Source: Butyrivibrio sp. AE3009
Lineage (GTDB): Bacteria; Bacillota; Clostridia; Lachnospirales; Lachnospiraceae
Length of the DNA: 64,000 nucleotides
Assembly (NCBI RefSeq): GCF_000420845.1
Contig: NZ_ATVS01000017.1
Span: 1 to 64,000, forward strand
Direction: 5' to 3'
Part shown: positions 18,627-26,877 of the stretch, piece after piece
How positions within the stretch are numbered: position 1 is the stretch's first letter
How the letters are laid out: each line of letters begins with the position of its first letter
Position numbers and translations under genes: made by a program
Notes under the pieces: generated by a model
Told to the model about the DNA's origin: nothing
What the model saw: the letters and a program-made list of their open reading frames with translations, nothing else
Database searches by the model: none

Positions 18627-18694
18627 TCGCAGTATAAGGAGAATCACATGAAATGGAGAAATACTTGATAAAAAAATAGTGGAGAACAGTAATC

Positions 18695-19859
18695 ATGGGT
18701 TTGTTGTTAGCGGTTATATATTTGATATTTATTAGTCTTGGACTTCCGGATTCGCTCCTGGGCTCAGGATGGCCCAAAATGCAGATGGTCTTTAACGTAC
18801 CCTCGTCCTATGCAGGATATGTGTCAATGACCATTTCCTTTATGACCATCATTTCGGCACTTCTAAGTCCAAAGCTTATCAAGAGATTTCATACAAAATG
18901 GATAGTGATCTTTTCCATAATGCTGACAGTGTTTGGGCTACTGGGCTTCTCGTTTTCGGGGGCAGTACGCTATGCTCTTTCTCTTTGCGATACCCTATGG
19001 ACTTGGAGCCGGCGCCATAGACGCCTCCGTGAATCACTATGTGGCCAATAATTATTCAGGCTCTGTAATGAATTTCCTCCACTGCTTCTACGGTGTTGGC
19101 GCAGTTATCAGTCCTTCTATCATGGCGCTGGCGCTGAAATATGCAAGATGGAATGAAGGCTATAGATGGACAGCTTTTTTGCAGACAGGGATACTTATTG
19201 TGTGCATCTTATCACTGCCTCTCTGGAAAAAGAATGAAGAAGCAAGAAGTGATGAGATTGCTGACAGCGCAGGGATCAGGGAGACGCTGAAGGTTCCCGG
19301 AGTAGTGCTTACGCTGGTTGCTTTCTTTGCTTACTGCGCAGGGGAGGCCACCTGTTTTCTCTGGACTCCCAGCTATTTTGCCGGAACCAGGGCAGGACTT
19401 AGCGACGAGCTGATAGCATCCTTCGGCTCCCTTGTATTTGGAGGACTGATGCTGGGAAGGCTCATCTCCGGATTTGTGTCTAATAAACTGGGGGACAGGC
19501 TCCTTATCAGAATAGGAATTATAGTTGAAATTGTGGGAATAATGCTGGTTGCGATGCCAATAGGCGGATATCTTGCGGCGGCAGCAGGCTTCGTGATCAT
19601 CGGAACGGGGATGGGACCGGTGTATCCTGCAATTCAGCACATGGCACCAACAAATTTTGGCAAAAGACACAGCGCTGCGGTGATAGGTCTTCAGATGGCC
19701 TCAGCCTATGTGGGAAGCACCTTTATGCCCATGGTATTCGGACATCTTCAGCAGAATATCGGAATCGGAATAATGCCGGTATATCTCTTGATCTTTGCAG
19801 CGCTCAATATAGGAATGCTTGAACTTACATATAGGACAATCCAAAAACAGCCCCGGTGA
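18695..19859 (+). pseudogene. MFS transporter with a single-base frameshift
   Basis: Two overlapping frames make one 12-helix major facilitator of about 388 residues. The first (from ATG 18695, GTGGAGA site) covers the first membrane helices and reads correctly to FGLLGFSFSG; the second continues from QYAMLFLFAIPYGLGAGAIDAS to the end at 19859. The switch falls in a run of five G at 18958-18962, where one extra base puts translation out of frame. The C-terminal half is intact with no further stops. This may be a true mutation, a phase-variable homopolymer or a sequencing error. The protein resembles sugar transporters of the FucP-like MFS group; substrate unknown. Confidence 0.82.
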
Positions 19860-19874
19860 CAGGGCTGTTTTTTT
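19843..19874. terminator. Bidirectional terminator between MFS and AEC genes
   Basis: AAAAACAGCCC (19843-19853) pairs with GGGCTGTTTTT (19862-19872). A run of seven T follows on the plus strand and five T on the minus strand, so it serves both convergent genes. It includes the MFS stop codon. Confidence 0.9.
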
Positions 19875-20814
19875 ATAGAACCGCAGTTGCTACGGCGATC
19901 AGTATTGTTATCGTGACGATGGACACAACCGTTGTGACTGCTATTGCAGAGGATAAAATTGTGGTATCCATGCCCTTTTTCTCCGCCTGGATCATGGGAA
20001 GATTTCCCACAGGAACCGCAGCCATAAGGCACATTGCCAAAGTTGCGGTCTTATCGAAGGATACGCTGTGAAGGATAAGGACAACAAGAATTGGCAGCAG
20101 TACCAGCCTTAAGGCAATGAATACCCAGATCCTCCAGTCCTTCAGGGAATCCGTAAAGCGAGATCTGGCGATGGATACGCCCAGCAGCACCATGGATAGG
20201 AAAATTGTGGCATTTCCTACGTAGATCACAGTGTTCTCCAGTATCGGCGGAAGCTTGATGCTGAACCAGAACACAAGAAGGCTAAGGCACGCCATGATTA
20301 TGCCCGGGTTAATGATCTGCTTCAGGGAACTGCCCTCTTTTTTGCCCGAATTAGAAGTCCCGTGGTCAAGAACTGCGAGACCATGGGTGTAAAAAAGCAG
20401 ACTGTAAAAAATATTTATAACTATAACGTAGATTATTGCGTTGGCAGGAAGTATTGCCTTGGCGATGGGGATACCAAGGAAACCGGTATTGGTGTAAACA
20501 CACATCAGATTGTAGAACTTGCGGTTATCCAAAGAAGCATGAAGGAGCCTTGGCAGGAACATGCCAATGACCACCAGGAATGCGTAGAATGCCACACCAA
20601 GTCCTGCGGCGTATATCAGGTCTCTGCGGCCTGCTGTGATATTTCCGCCAAGGATAGAGGCCATTATCAGTGCGGGATTGCATACATCCACAACGATGGC
20701 GGACAGCTTTTTGGAGGTGAGGTCATCCACCACGCCCTTTTTCTGTAGCAGTATTCCTATGGAAACCAATATGCAGATGACGCCCATCTGCTGCAATATA
20801 ATCGATAGACTCAT
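19873..20814 (-). CDS. AEC family transporter (auxin efflux carrier-like)
   Basis: 313-residue membrane carrier with about ten hydrophobic segments and the family's N-terminal pattern (LSAIVVDVCNPALIMASIL) and the NTGFLGIPI motif. Relatives export or import small organic acids such as malate. The start at 20814 has GAGGGG 7 nt upstream; an in-frame ATG at 20838 does not. Stands alone between the MFS gene and the divergent asparaginase gene. Confidence 0.88.
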   Translation of the reverse strand: MSLSIILQQMGVICILVSIGILLQKKGVVDDLTSKKLSAIVVDVCNPALIMASILGGNITAGRRDLIYAAGLGVAFYAFLVVIGMFLPRLLHASLDNRKFYNLMCVYTNTGFLGIPIAKAILPANAIIYVIVINIFYSLLFYTHGLAVLDHGTSNSGKKEGSSLKQIINPGIIMACLSLLVFWFSIKLPPILENTVIYVGNATIFLSMVLLGVSIARSRFTDSLKDWRIWVFIALRLVLLPILVVLILHSVSFDKTATLAMCLMAAVPVGNLPMIQAEKKGMDTTILSSAIAVTTVVSIVTITILIAVATAVL

Positions 20815-20969
20815 GATTTTTCCCCTCTCGTCAGTCACTTATTCTAACGATATTGTCGCTGTTTGTAAACAATCCGGGACACAATTGGAAGCTGCAATGC
20901 CAAATATGGTATGATAGTTACGAACATGCAAGAAATTAGGTCACTGACTTTAATATAAAGGAGTTTTAC

Positions 20970-21971
20970 GTGAGAAAAAAGATTCTTATCATAAATACCG
21001 GAGGCACTCTGTCTGCAGTTATGAAGGAGAGCGGCCTTATTCCGGGGCTGTCCATCTATGACATGCAAAAAGAGCTCAGGATGGTATCGGGAGATGTTGA
21101 CATAGAGATCGAGGATTTCTGTTCCCTGGACAGTGCAAACATTTTTCCCGAGGACTGGAGCGCTCTGGCAGCCAGAATAGGGGAGAGCAGAAACAGCTAT
21201 GACGGCATCGTGGTGATCCACGGAACGGACACACTGGCCTACACCTCTTCAATGCTCTCTTTTATGCTGAGGAATATCGGAATCCCGGTGGTGATCACAG
21301 GCTCGCAGCTGTCCATAACCAATCCGGTGGCGGATGCCATGGAGAACTGCAGATGCGCGATACACATGGCTGCAAGTCAGATTCCGGGCGTATTTGTCGC
21401 TTTTAACAGAAAAGTAATGCTGGGCTGCAGGGCTTCCAAGGTCCGCTCCCTTAGCTTTGACGCCTTTGAGAGCATCAATTATCCGAATATTGCCACCATA
21501 AGCTCGCTGGGAATGAAGATCGACACGGCGGCAGTTCCGGAGAGGACCGGAATCTTCAAGCTCTCCAACGCCTATTCGGACAAGGTCTGCATGATAAAAA
21601 TGTTCCCCGGCATCCACAGGAGCCTTCTGGAATCCCTGGCGGATCAGGGTTACAAGGGCCTGTATATCGAGGCCTACGGCATCGGCGGAATGCCTTTTCT
21701 AAAGCACGACTTCATATCCACGCTGGATGAGCTTATAAAGGGCGGAATGACAGTGGTGGTGGGAACCCAGTGCCGCTACGAGGGTTCCAAGATGGATGTC
21801 TACGAGACAGGGAAAAGAACTCTCGAGATAGGAGCTCTTGAGGCCCATGACATGACCGGGGAAGCGGCTCTTACCAAGCTTATGTGGATACTGGGAATGA
21901 CGCAGGACCTCCATGAGATCCGGGACTATTATTCAATAAATATGGCCGGCGAGATGACTGTCAGAAAATAG
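20970..21971 (+). CDS. ansA: Type I L-asparaginase
   Basis: Cytoplasmic enzyme converting L-asparagine to aspartate and ammonia. 333 residues, no signal peptide. The two catalytic threonine motifs are present: NTGGTL near residue 10 and HGTDTLAYTSSML near residue 82; GALEAHDMTGEAALTKLMW near the C-terminus is also family-typical. It starts with GTG behind a perfect AAGGAG. Followed after 66 nt by an RsmH-like gene with no terminator between, so the two may be co-transcribed. Confidence 0.92.
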   Translation: MRKKILIINTGGTLSAVMKESGLIPGLSIYDMQKELRMVSGDVDIEIEDFCSLDSANIFPEDWSALAARIGESRNSYDGIVVIHGTDTLAYTSSMLSFMLRNIGIPVVITGSQLSITNPVADAMENCRCAIHMAASQIPGVFVAFNRKVMLGCRASKVRSLSFDAFESINYPNIATISSLGMKIDTAAVPERTGIFKLSNAYSDKVCMIKMFPGIHRSLLESLADQGYKGLYIEAYGIGGMPFLKHDFISTLDELIKGGMTVVVGTQCRYEGSKMDVYETGKRTLEIGALEAHDMTGEAALTKLMWILGMTQDLHEIRDYYSINMAGEMTVRK

Positions 21972-22037
21972 CCGGCATGGGCGGGGATACAGACTTACTG
22001 CCTGAAAAAATGGATTATTACGACAGAAAGCGAAATT

Positions 22038-23081
22038 ATGGAAGAAAACAAACACAAACGAAGAGTACATTACTCGGGAAAATATCCCAGGAAATTTGAG
22101 GAAAAATACAAGGAGCTGGATCCTGAAAAATATGCGGACACCGTGGCCCATGTGATATCCAAGGGCTCAACCCCTGCGGGAATGCATATTTCCATCATGG
22201 TTAAGGAGATACTGGATTTTCTGCAGATACAGCCGGGGCAGCAGGGCCTTGACTGCACGCTGGGCTATGGCGGGCACACCTCAAGGATGCTGGAGCAGCT
22301 CCAAGGCAAGGGCTGCATCTACGGCCTTGACATAGACCCGATTGAGTCCAAGAAGACAGTGGAGCGCCTTAGAAAAGCAGGCTTTTCCGAGGATAATTTC
22401 AAGTTCAGACTTATCAATTTCGCCAATATCGATAAAGTTGCCAAGGAAGCGGGAAAGTTTGATTTTGTCCTGGCGGACCTTGGAGTATCCTCAATGCAGA
22501 TTGATGATCCTTCAAGAGGTTTTTCCTACAAGATTGACGGACCCCTGGACCTTCGACTTGATCCTGAACACGGAGAGTCGGCAGCAGAGCGCCTTCACAA
22601 CATAACCAAAGAGGAATTCATCGGAATGATGATAGAGAACTCCGATGAACCCTATGCACAGGAGATTGCCGAGAAGGTCTTTAACCTTATGAAAAAAGGT
22701 GATCCCATGGACACCACAACAGCCCTCAGAAAGGCCATAGAGGATGCCCTCTGGAAGGTGCCAAAGGAAGAGAAGCAGGATGCGATCAAGAAGTCCTGCG
22801 CCAGAGTATTCCAGGCGCTCAGGATCGATGTGAACAGCGAATTCGAAGTTCTCTATTCCTTCCTTGAGAAACTCCCGAATGTGCTTAATCCCTGCGGAAG
22901 GGCAGCAATCCTTACCTTCCATTCCGGAGAGGACAGACTGGTTAAAAAGTCCTTCAAGGAGCTCAAAAAAGCCGGAATCTACAGCGATGTGTCCAGCGAT
23001 GTGATTCGGCCGTCAGCTGAGGAGTGCAGGATAAATCCAAGAAGTAAGTCCACTAAGATGAGGTGGGCGGTGAGAAGTTGA
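22038..23081 (+). CDS. RsmH/MraW-type 16S rRNA methyltransferase, paralogue-like
   Basis: 347-residue SAM-dependent methyltransferase of the RsmH family (N4-methylation of C1402 in 16S rRNA). The SAM motif LDCTLGYGGHT and the later LADLGVSSMQIDDPSRGFSY and HSGEDRLVKKSF blocks are diagnostic. It has an N-terminal extension of about 45 basic residues not seen in canonical RsmH, and it is not in a division/cell-wall cluster but after asparaginase. It is probably the second RsmH-like protein found in many clostridia rather than the mra-cluster copy; its target could differ. Confidence 0.85.
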   Translation: MEENKHKRRVHYSGKYPRKFEEKYKELDPEKYADTVAHVISKGSTPAGMHISIMVKEILDFLQIQPGQQGLDCTLGYGGHTSRMLEQLQGKGCIYGLDIDPIESKKTVERLRKAGFSEDNFKFRLINFANIDKVAKEAGKFDFVLADLGVSSMQIDDPSRGFSYKIDGPLDLRLDPEHGESAAERLHNITKEEFIGMMIENSDEPYAQEIAEKVFNLMKKGDPMDTTTALRKAIEDALWKVPKEEKQDAIKKSCARVFQALRIDVNSEFEVLYSFLEKLPNVLNPCGRAAILTFHSGEDRLVKKSFKELKKAGIYSDVSSDVIRPSAEECRINPRSKSTKMRWAVRS

Positions 23082-23107
23082 AATAAAAAGAAGTAGATAA
23101 CAGAGTA

Positions 23108-23145
23108 GATGACACGGGGACGGTTCAATGAGTCCCCGTGTCATC
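23108..23145. terminator. REP-like hairpin, terminator of rsmH-like gene
   Basis: A 14-bp perfect stem (GATGACACGGGGAC at 23108-23121 against 23132-23145) encloses the loop GGTTCAATGA. The GGGGACGGTTC word at the apex recurs at 26.8 kb and 48.35 kb, so this is one copy of a dispersed palindrome family. The following bases are only weakly T-rich. Confidence 0.7.
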
Positions 23146-23178
23146 TCTATATATTGCCATTCTAGGAAAATAGACTAG

Positions 23179-23206
23179 TTGACTTTTGAAATTAGAGTGA
23201 TATCAT
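23179..23206 (+). promoter_or_regulatory. Promoter of the SPFH operon
   Basis: TTGACT (23179-23184), 16 nt, TATCAT (23201-23206). The -10 box lies inside a perfect palindrome. Confidence 0.65.
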
Positions 23207-23216
23207 TATGATATCA
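23198..23216. promoter_or_regulatory. Perfect 19-bp palindromic operator
   Basis: TGATATCATTATGATATCA is a 9+1+9 perfect inverted repeat overlapping the -10 box. A repressor bound here would block transcription. The ribbon-helix-helix protein encoded second in the operon is the natural candidate. Confidence 0.65.
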
Positions 23217-23262
23217 AATAAATACAAATTATGTTTCTTTCAAATAAACGGAGGTGAACATT

Positions 23263-24312
23263 ATGAATGAAAACATAAAGGAAAGAGAAATTCAGGGACA
23301 CAAGAACGGAATGGCAGCCCTTATCCTTATCACATTGCTATATGTGGCAGCCTGTGTAGCACTTATCTGGTCAGCCATGGGGCTTGACGGCGACACCAAC
23401 AAGGGAATGTATGTAACAATTTTTGTTGCCGGCTGCATCTATTTATGCGTTGGCTGGGTCTTCTATCTTGGACTTAAGATCCTTAAACCCGGCGAGGCGC
23501 TGGTGCTTACACTCTTTGGTAAATATGTGGGAACCCTCAAGGGTGACGGCTTCTTCTTTGTTAATCCCTTCTGCACATCGGTTAACCCCGCAGCAGACAC
23601 CAAGCTGGGACAGAGCGGAGACATTTCCGACAACAACAAGAACAAGCTCACAGCTGTTCTTCAGACCGGCAATGTGAATCTTGAGACATCCGTAAGAAAC
23701 AAAAAGATCTCTCTAAAGGTCATGACCCTTTCCAATTCACGTCAGAAGGTTAACGACATCCTTGGTAACCCTGTTGAGATCGCAGTTGCTGTTATGTGGA
23801 AAGTTACAGATACAGCCAAGGCAGTTTTTGCGGTAGACAACTACAAGGAATATCTTTCACTTCAGTGTGACACTGCAGTCAGAAACGTAGTTAAGTTATA
23901 CCCCTACGACGTAACCGAGAACGTAGATACCACCGGCGACGGACAGGCAGATGACGGAAGTCTTCGTGGTTCCACAGAGCTTGTGGCAGGCAGGATCATG
24001 CAGGAGATTCAGGGCAAAGTTGCAGATGCCGGCATCGAGATCGTTGATGCAAGGATCACATATCTTGCATATGCACCTGAGATCGCAGCAGCAATGCTTC
24101 AGAGACAGCAGGCGGCAGCAGTTGTTGACGCCAGGAAGCTTATTGTAGACGGCGCAGTTGGAATGGTAGAGCTTGCTTTGGAACGTCTTAATGAAAAAGA
24201 ACTTGTGGAACTTGACGAGGAGCGCAAGGCAGCCATGGTTTCAAACCTTCTCGTAGTTCTCTGTGGTAACCACGACGCACAGCCTGTGGTTAACTCAGGA
24301 AGCTTGTACTGA
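23263..24312 (+). CDS. SPFH-domain (stomatin/prohibitin-like) membrane protein
   Basis: 349 residues. Two N-terminal hydrophobic segments (about residues 18-40 and 50-74) are followed by the SPFH/Band 7 domain starting at LKPGEALVLTLFGKYVGT and a C-terminal Ala/Glu-rich helical stretch (AAMLQRQQAAAVVDARKLIVDGAVGMVELAL). Such proteins form oligomeric membrane scaffolds that often work with membrane proteases. The ATG at 23263 follows GGAGGTG. It heads an operon with a ribbon-helix-helix protein and a YhfC-type protease, so a scaffold plus protease membrane quality-control unit is a reasonable inference. Confidence 0.9.
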   Translation: MNENIKEREIQGHKNGMAALILITLLYVAACVALIWSAMGLDGDTNKGMYVTIFVAGCIYLCVGWVFYLGLKILKPGEALVLTLFGKYVGTLKGDGFFFVNPFCTSVNPAADTKLGQSGDISDNNKNKLTAVLQTGNVNLETSVRNKKISLKVMTLSNSRQKVNDILGNPVEIAVAVMWKVTDTAKAVFAVDNYKEYLSLQCDTAVRNVVKLYPYDVTENVDTTGDGQADDGSLRGSTELVAGRIMQEIQGKVADAGIEIVDARITYLAYAPEIAAAMLQRQQAAAVVDARKLIVDGAVGMVELALERLNEKELVELDEERKAAMVSNLLVVLCGNHDAQPVVNSGSLY

Positions 24313-24509
24313 TGGCAGAAAAAAAGCAGGTTCCGCTTCGACTGAACGAGAAGTTATACAATGCCATAGCTGCCTGGGCGGAGGATGACTTCCGTTCAGT
24401 GAACGGACAGATAGAATACTTACTTACAGAATGTGTCAAGCAGAGGAAGAAAGACGGCAAATACGTCTCAGAGACCATGGACGAGCCGCCTGAATTTGAT
24501 ATTCACTAG
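24312..24509 (+). CDS. Small Arc/ribbon-helix-helix DNA-binding protein
   Basis: 65 residues. The N-terminus VPLRLNEKLYNAIAAWAEDDFRS fits an RHH fold (a short strand with alternating residues followed by two helices: LNEKLYNAIAAWA and NGQIEYLLTECVKQR), as in Arc and PTS-linked repressors. Its start overlaps the SPFH stop by one base (TGATG). By position it is likely the autorepressor of the operon, binding the palindrome at 23198-23216. That link is inference. Confidence 0.8.
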   Translation: MAEKKQVPLRLNEKLYNAIAAWAEDDFRSVNGQIEYLLTECVKQRKKDGKYVSETMDEPPEFDIH

Positions 24510-24512
24510 GAG

Positions 24513-24526
24513 GATATCATTATGAT
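24513..24526 (+). promoter_or_regulatory. Second copy of the operator half at the start of the YhfC gene
   Basis: GATATCATTATGAT here is identical to 14 of the 19 bases of the palindrome at 23198-23216, and covers the bases between the AGGAGG ribosome site and the start codon. It may be an internal regulatory site acting on DNA or on translation, or chance. Confidence 0.4.
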
Positions 24527-25343
24527 TACCGGAACAGTTTCAACCATATCGATTGTAATGATGGGAGTAGCTGCAATCTGTTCAATTGCGATCCCATTGT
24601 TAATTCTTTTATACCTTAAGAAAAAAGGCGCAGATGTGCCGCCATTCCTGATCGGATGCCTGGTGATGCTGGTGTTTGCGCTGATCCTGGAGTCCATAGT
24701 TCACAATATTTTTCTTCCAACACCCGTTGGAAAAACGGTTCAGAATAACATCCTAATGTTTGCCATCTATGGCGGACTGATGGCGGGACTTTTTGAAGAG
24801 ACCGGAAGGCTTGTGGCATTCAAGACTGTTATGAAGCAGTTCAGGGACAAGGATATCAACGCCATTATGTACGGCGCAGGCCACGGCGGCTTCGAGGCAA
24901 TGGCAATTCTTGGAATTACCATGATTAGCAATATCGTGATGTCGATTATGATCAATTCCGGGACAATAGGAACTGTTACATCGGCCTTGCCGGCTGAGAG
25001 TGTGGATGTATTTATAGAGCAGATACAGCCGCTGACAACCATAGCACCTGCAGCTTTTCTTCTGGGAATTGTAGAGAGAATACTGGCCATCACGATTCAC
25101 ATGGCACTGTCCGTTCTCGTATGGTTTGGGGTAAAAAACAATAAACTCCGGATGTATGTTTTATCGATGCTTATACATGCCGTTTTCGACGCAGTAACAG
25201 TATTGATAGCAAAATCCGGAATAGCGGGAGCGGAGTATATTACGGAAGTTGTTATTGCGATTATGGTTATAGGCATAGTATTTTTGGCAAGAAAGGTCTG
25301 GATAAAAGAAACCAAAAGAACCGTCCCTTCTGTCATCCGATGA
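24522..25343 (+). CDS. YhfC-family glutamic-type intramembrane protease
   Basis: 273 residues with about seven to eight membrane segments. Motifs of the YhfC/PrsW-CPBP superfamily are visible in order: FEETGRLVAFK (EExxR near residue 92), GAGHGGFEA (near 119) and MLIHAVFDAV (near 217). AGGAGG precedes the ATG. The last residues (KETKRTVPSVIR) are encoded by one arm of a REP-like element (GAACCGTCCC at 25319-25328), so the natural C-terminus has probably been replaced. Third gene of the SPFH operon. Confidence 0.85.
   Translation: MITGTVSTISIVMMGVAAICSIAIPLLILLYLKKKGADVPPFLIGCLVMLVFALILESIVHNIFLPTPVGKTVQNNILMFAIYGGLMAGLFEETGRLVAFKTVMKQFRDKDINAIMYGAGHGGFEAMAILGITMISNIVMSIMINSGTIGTVTSALPAESVDVFIEQIQPLTTIAPAAFLLGIVERILAITIHMALSVLVWFGVKNNKLRMYVLSMLIHAVFDAVTVLIAKSGIAGAEYITEVVIAIMVIGIVFLARKVWIKETKRTVPSVIR
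25319..25338. repeat. REP-like half element inside the 3' end of the YhfC gene
   Basis: GAACCGTCCC followed by TTCTGTCATC is the inverse form of the GGGACGGTTC core seen in the hairpins at 23.1, 26.8 and 48.35 kb. Here only one arm is present and it is translated. Confidence 0.55.
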
Positions 25344-25354
25344 ATTTCATTGTT

Positions 25355-26761
25355 TTACTCGTGTCTTACTACTTCAAATCTTTCCATCGTATACTCCTCA
25401 TCTTCATATATCCCCGCCTTTCTGCAGGCAATCTCAATCTGCTGATCAATGGTGTCAACCCCATCGAGATTAGGAAGCAGCAGGCCCCGTTTTCTTCCTG
25501 AGGTCACGATCACGCCGTACCTCTTGACATCCAGTTCTTCAGGCCCTGAGATTGGTTCAGGTGTATCAAGAACATCAACGCTCATCTCGAGATAGGGCAG
25601 TTCATCCTCGCGGATCGGGGAAAATCTGGGATCATTTACAGCAGCACTTATGGCGTTCTGCAGTATCTCATCGGCAACGCACTCCCTTGTGGGAAGTATG
25701 GTTCCGATGCAGCCGCGCAGGGCGCCGTCTTTGTGTATGGAAACAAAGGCTCCGGCTTTCTTGGAAAAGATCTCTGCCGGCAGCGCTTTCCACTTATCAT
25801 CCTTAAGATCGCTTCTACTGATGCGTGTTCCCGCTTTGATATAAGACTCCAGTGAGAATCTGGCCAGCTGCACATACAGGTCTTCATTTTCGCGGTGGGA
25901 GGCAAGGGTAGACACCTTCTCATCACGCCATTTATCAAGAAAATGCCTTGAATCATCAGGCATTCCCGGCTCGAAGGTGCATATACCGTAGCCAACGCCG
26001 AAGGTGGCCTCATGGGACAGCTCCGTAGCCTTCACAGACACACCGTCCAAGGCTCCTGCCATGATGGTAAAGGACCTGTGGCCACACTCAGCCGCTTTTT
26101 CACAGAAATTCTCATCGAAATCCAGGAGCTTATCAAATTCGCCGCTGCCGCAGACCTGCATGATGCGCTCATCATATACCGGCCCTTCTGCAGCAAAGCC
26201 GTAAGGTCCGTCTTCCTTCATCTTGTGGGACAGATCTCCACTTCCGATAAACACGACTTTTTTGCCAAGTGAATTCACAGCCCTCTGGATTATCTGTCCA
26301 AATTCGTAGTGCATGGGAAGCGGAAGGCCGGATAAGCCTATACGCACCAGCTTGAAATCGTTATATTTCTGCCTGATAAAGTAAAGAGGAATCATGGTCC
26401 CGTGGTCCAGCTCCGGATCCCGCTCTCCGTCAGGGCCTGCGGGAAAATCAGCTTCTTCGCACAGGGAACTTATCTTATCCACCAGCTCTGTGTCGTATTC
26501 CTCCCGGAACTTCACCTGGGATGCGCGAAATCTTCCCATATTCCCGGAGGCATACTTGCCCGGAGAAATATGAAAATAGTCCGCGTACATGATGCTGTGG
26601 GGGCTGGAAATAATGATGGTTTCCGGCTTAAGAGCAGCGATCATATCAGCGACTTTCTGATAACTCTGTGTTGTCAGAGCTATTTTTTCTTCTTCGCCGC
26701 CTCCTACCTCCGGCAGGATTATCGGCGGATGTGGAACCATGAATGCACCTAGAATCGGCAT
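25355..26761 (-). CDS. AmmeMemoRadiSam system protein, MEMO-AMMECR1 fusion
   Basis: 468 residues, two domains. Residues 1 to about 265 are a MEMO/LigB-like class III dioxygenase fold (MPILGAFMVPHPPIILPE, SPHSIMYADYFHI, FIGSGDLSHKM, GHRSFTIMAGAL), with conserved His in metal-ligand-like positions. Residues about 290-465 are AMMECR1 (LRGCIGTILPTRECVADEI, EDELPYLEMSVDVLDTPEPI). AAGGAGG lies 6 nt before the start. The two domains and the neighbouring radical SAM protein form the widely conserved AmmeMemoRadiSam set whose reaction is still not established. Confidence 0.92.
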   Translation of the reverse strand: MPILGAFMVPHPPIILPEVGGGEEEKIALTTQSYQKVADMIAALKPETIIISSPHSIMYADYFHISPGKYASGNMGRFRASQVKFREEYDTELVDKISSLCEEADFPAGPDGERDPELDHGTMIPLYFIRQKYNDFKLVRIGLSGLPLPMHYEFGQIIQRAVNSLGKKVVFIGSGDLSHKMKEDGPYGFAAEGPVYDERIMQVCGSGEFDKLLDFDENFCEKAAECGHRSFTIMAGALDGVSVKATELSHEATFGVGYGICTFEPGMPDDSRHFLDKWRDEKVSTLASHRENEDLYVQLARFSLESYIKAGTRISRSDLKDDKWKALPAEIFSKKAGAFVSIHKDGALRGCIGTILPTRECVADEILQNAISAAVNDPRFSPIREDELPYLEMSVDVLDTPEPISGPEELDVKRYGVIVTSGRKRGLLLPNLDGVDTIDQQIEIACRKAGIYEDEEYTMERFEVVRHE

Positions 26762-26783
26762 AAGCTACCTCCTTTATCACAAG

Positions 26784-26870
26784 GGGACGGATGCGAGTCA
26801 AAAGGGACGGTTCTCTCTGACTCACGAAGCGAGTCAGAAAGAACCGTCCCCTTTGACTCACATCCGTCCC
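26784..26870. repeat. Large REP-like double hairpin between the two AmmeMemoRadiSam genes
   Basis: A palindrome with arms of about 40 bp: GGGACGGATG (26784-26793) pairs with CATCCGTCCC (26861-26870), GAGTCAAA pairs with TTTGACTC, and AGGGACGGTTCT pairs with AGAACCGTCCCC inside, closing on a 7-nt loop ACGAAGC flanked by GACTC/GAGTC. It sits between the radical SAM gene and the MEMO-AMMECR1 gene, where the RNA form would reduce read-through. Confidence 0.85.
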
Positions 26871-26877
26871 ACAAAAC

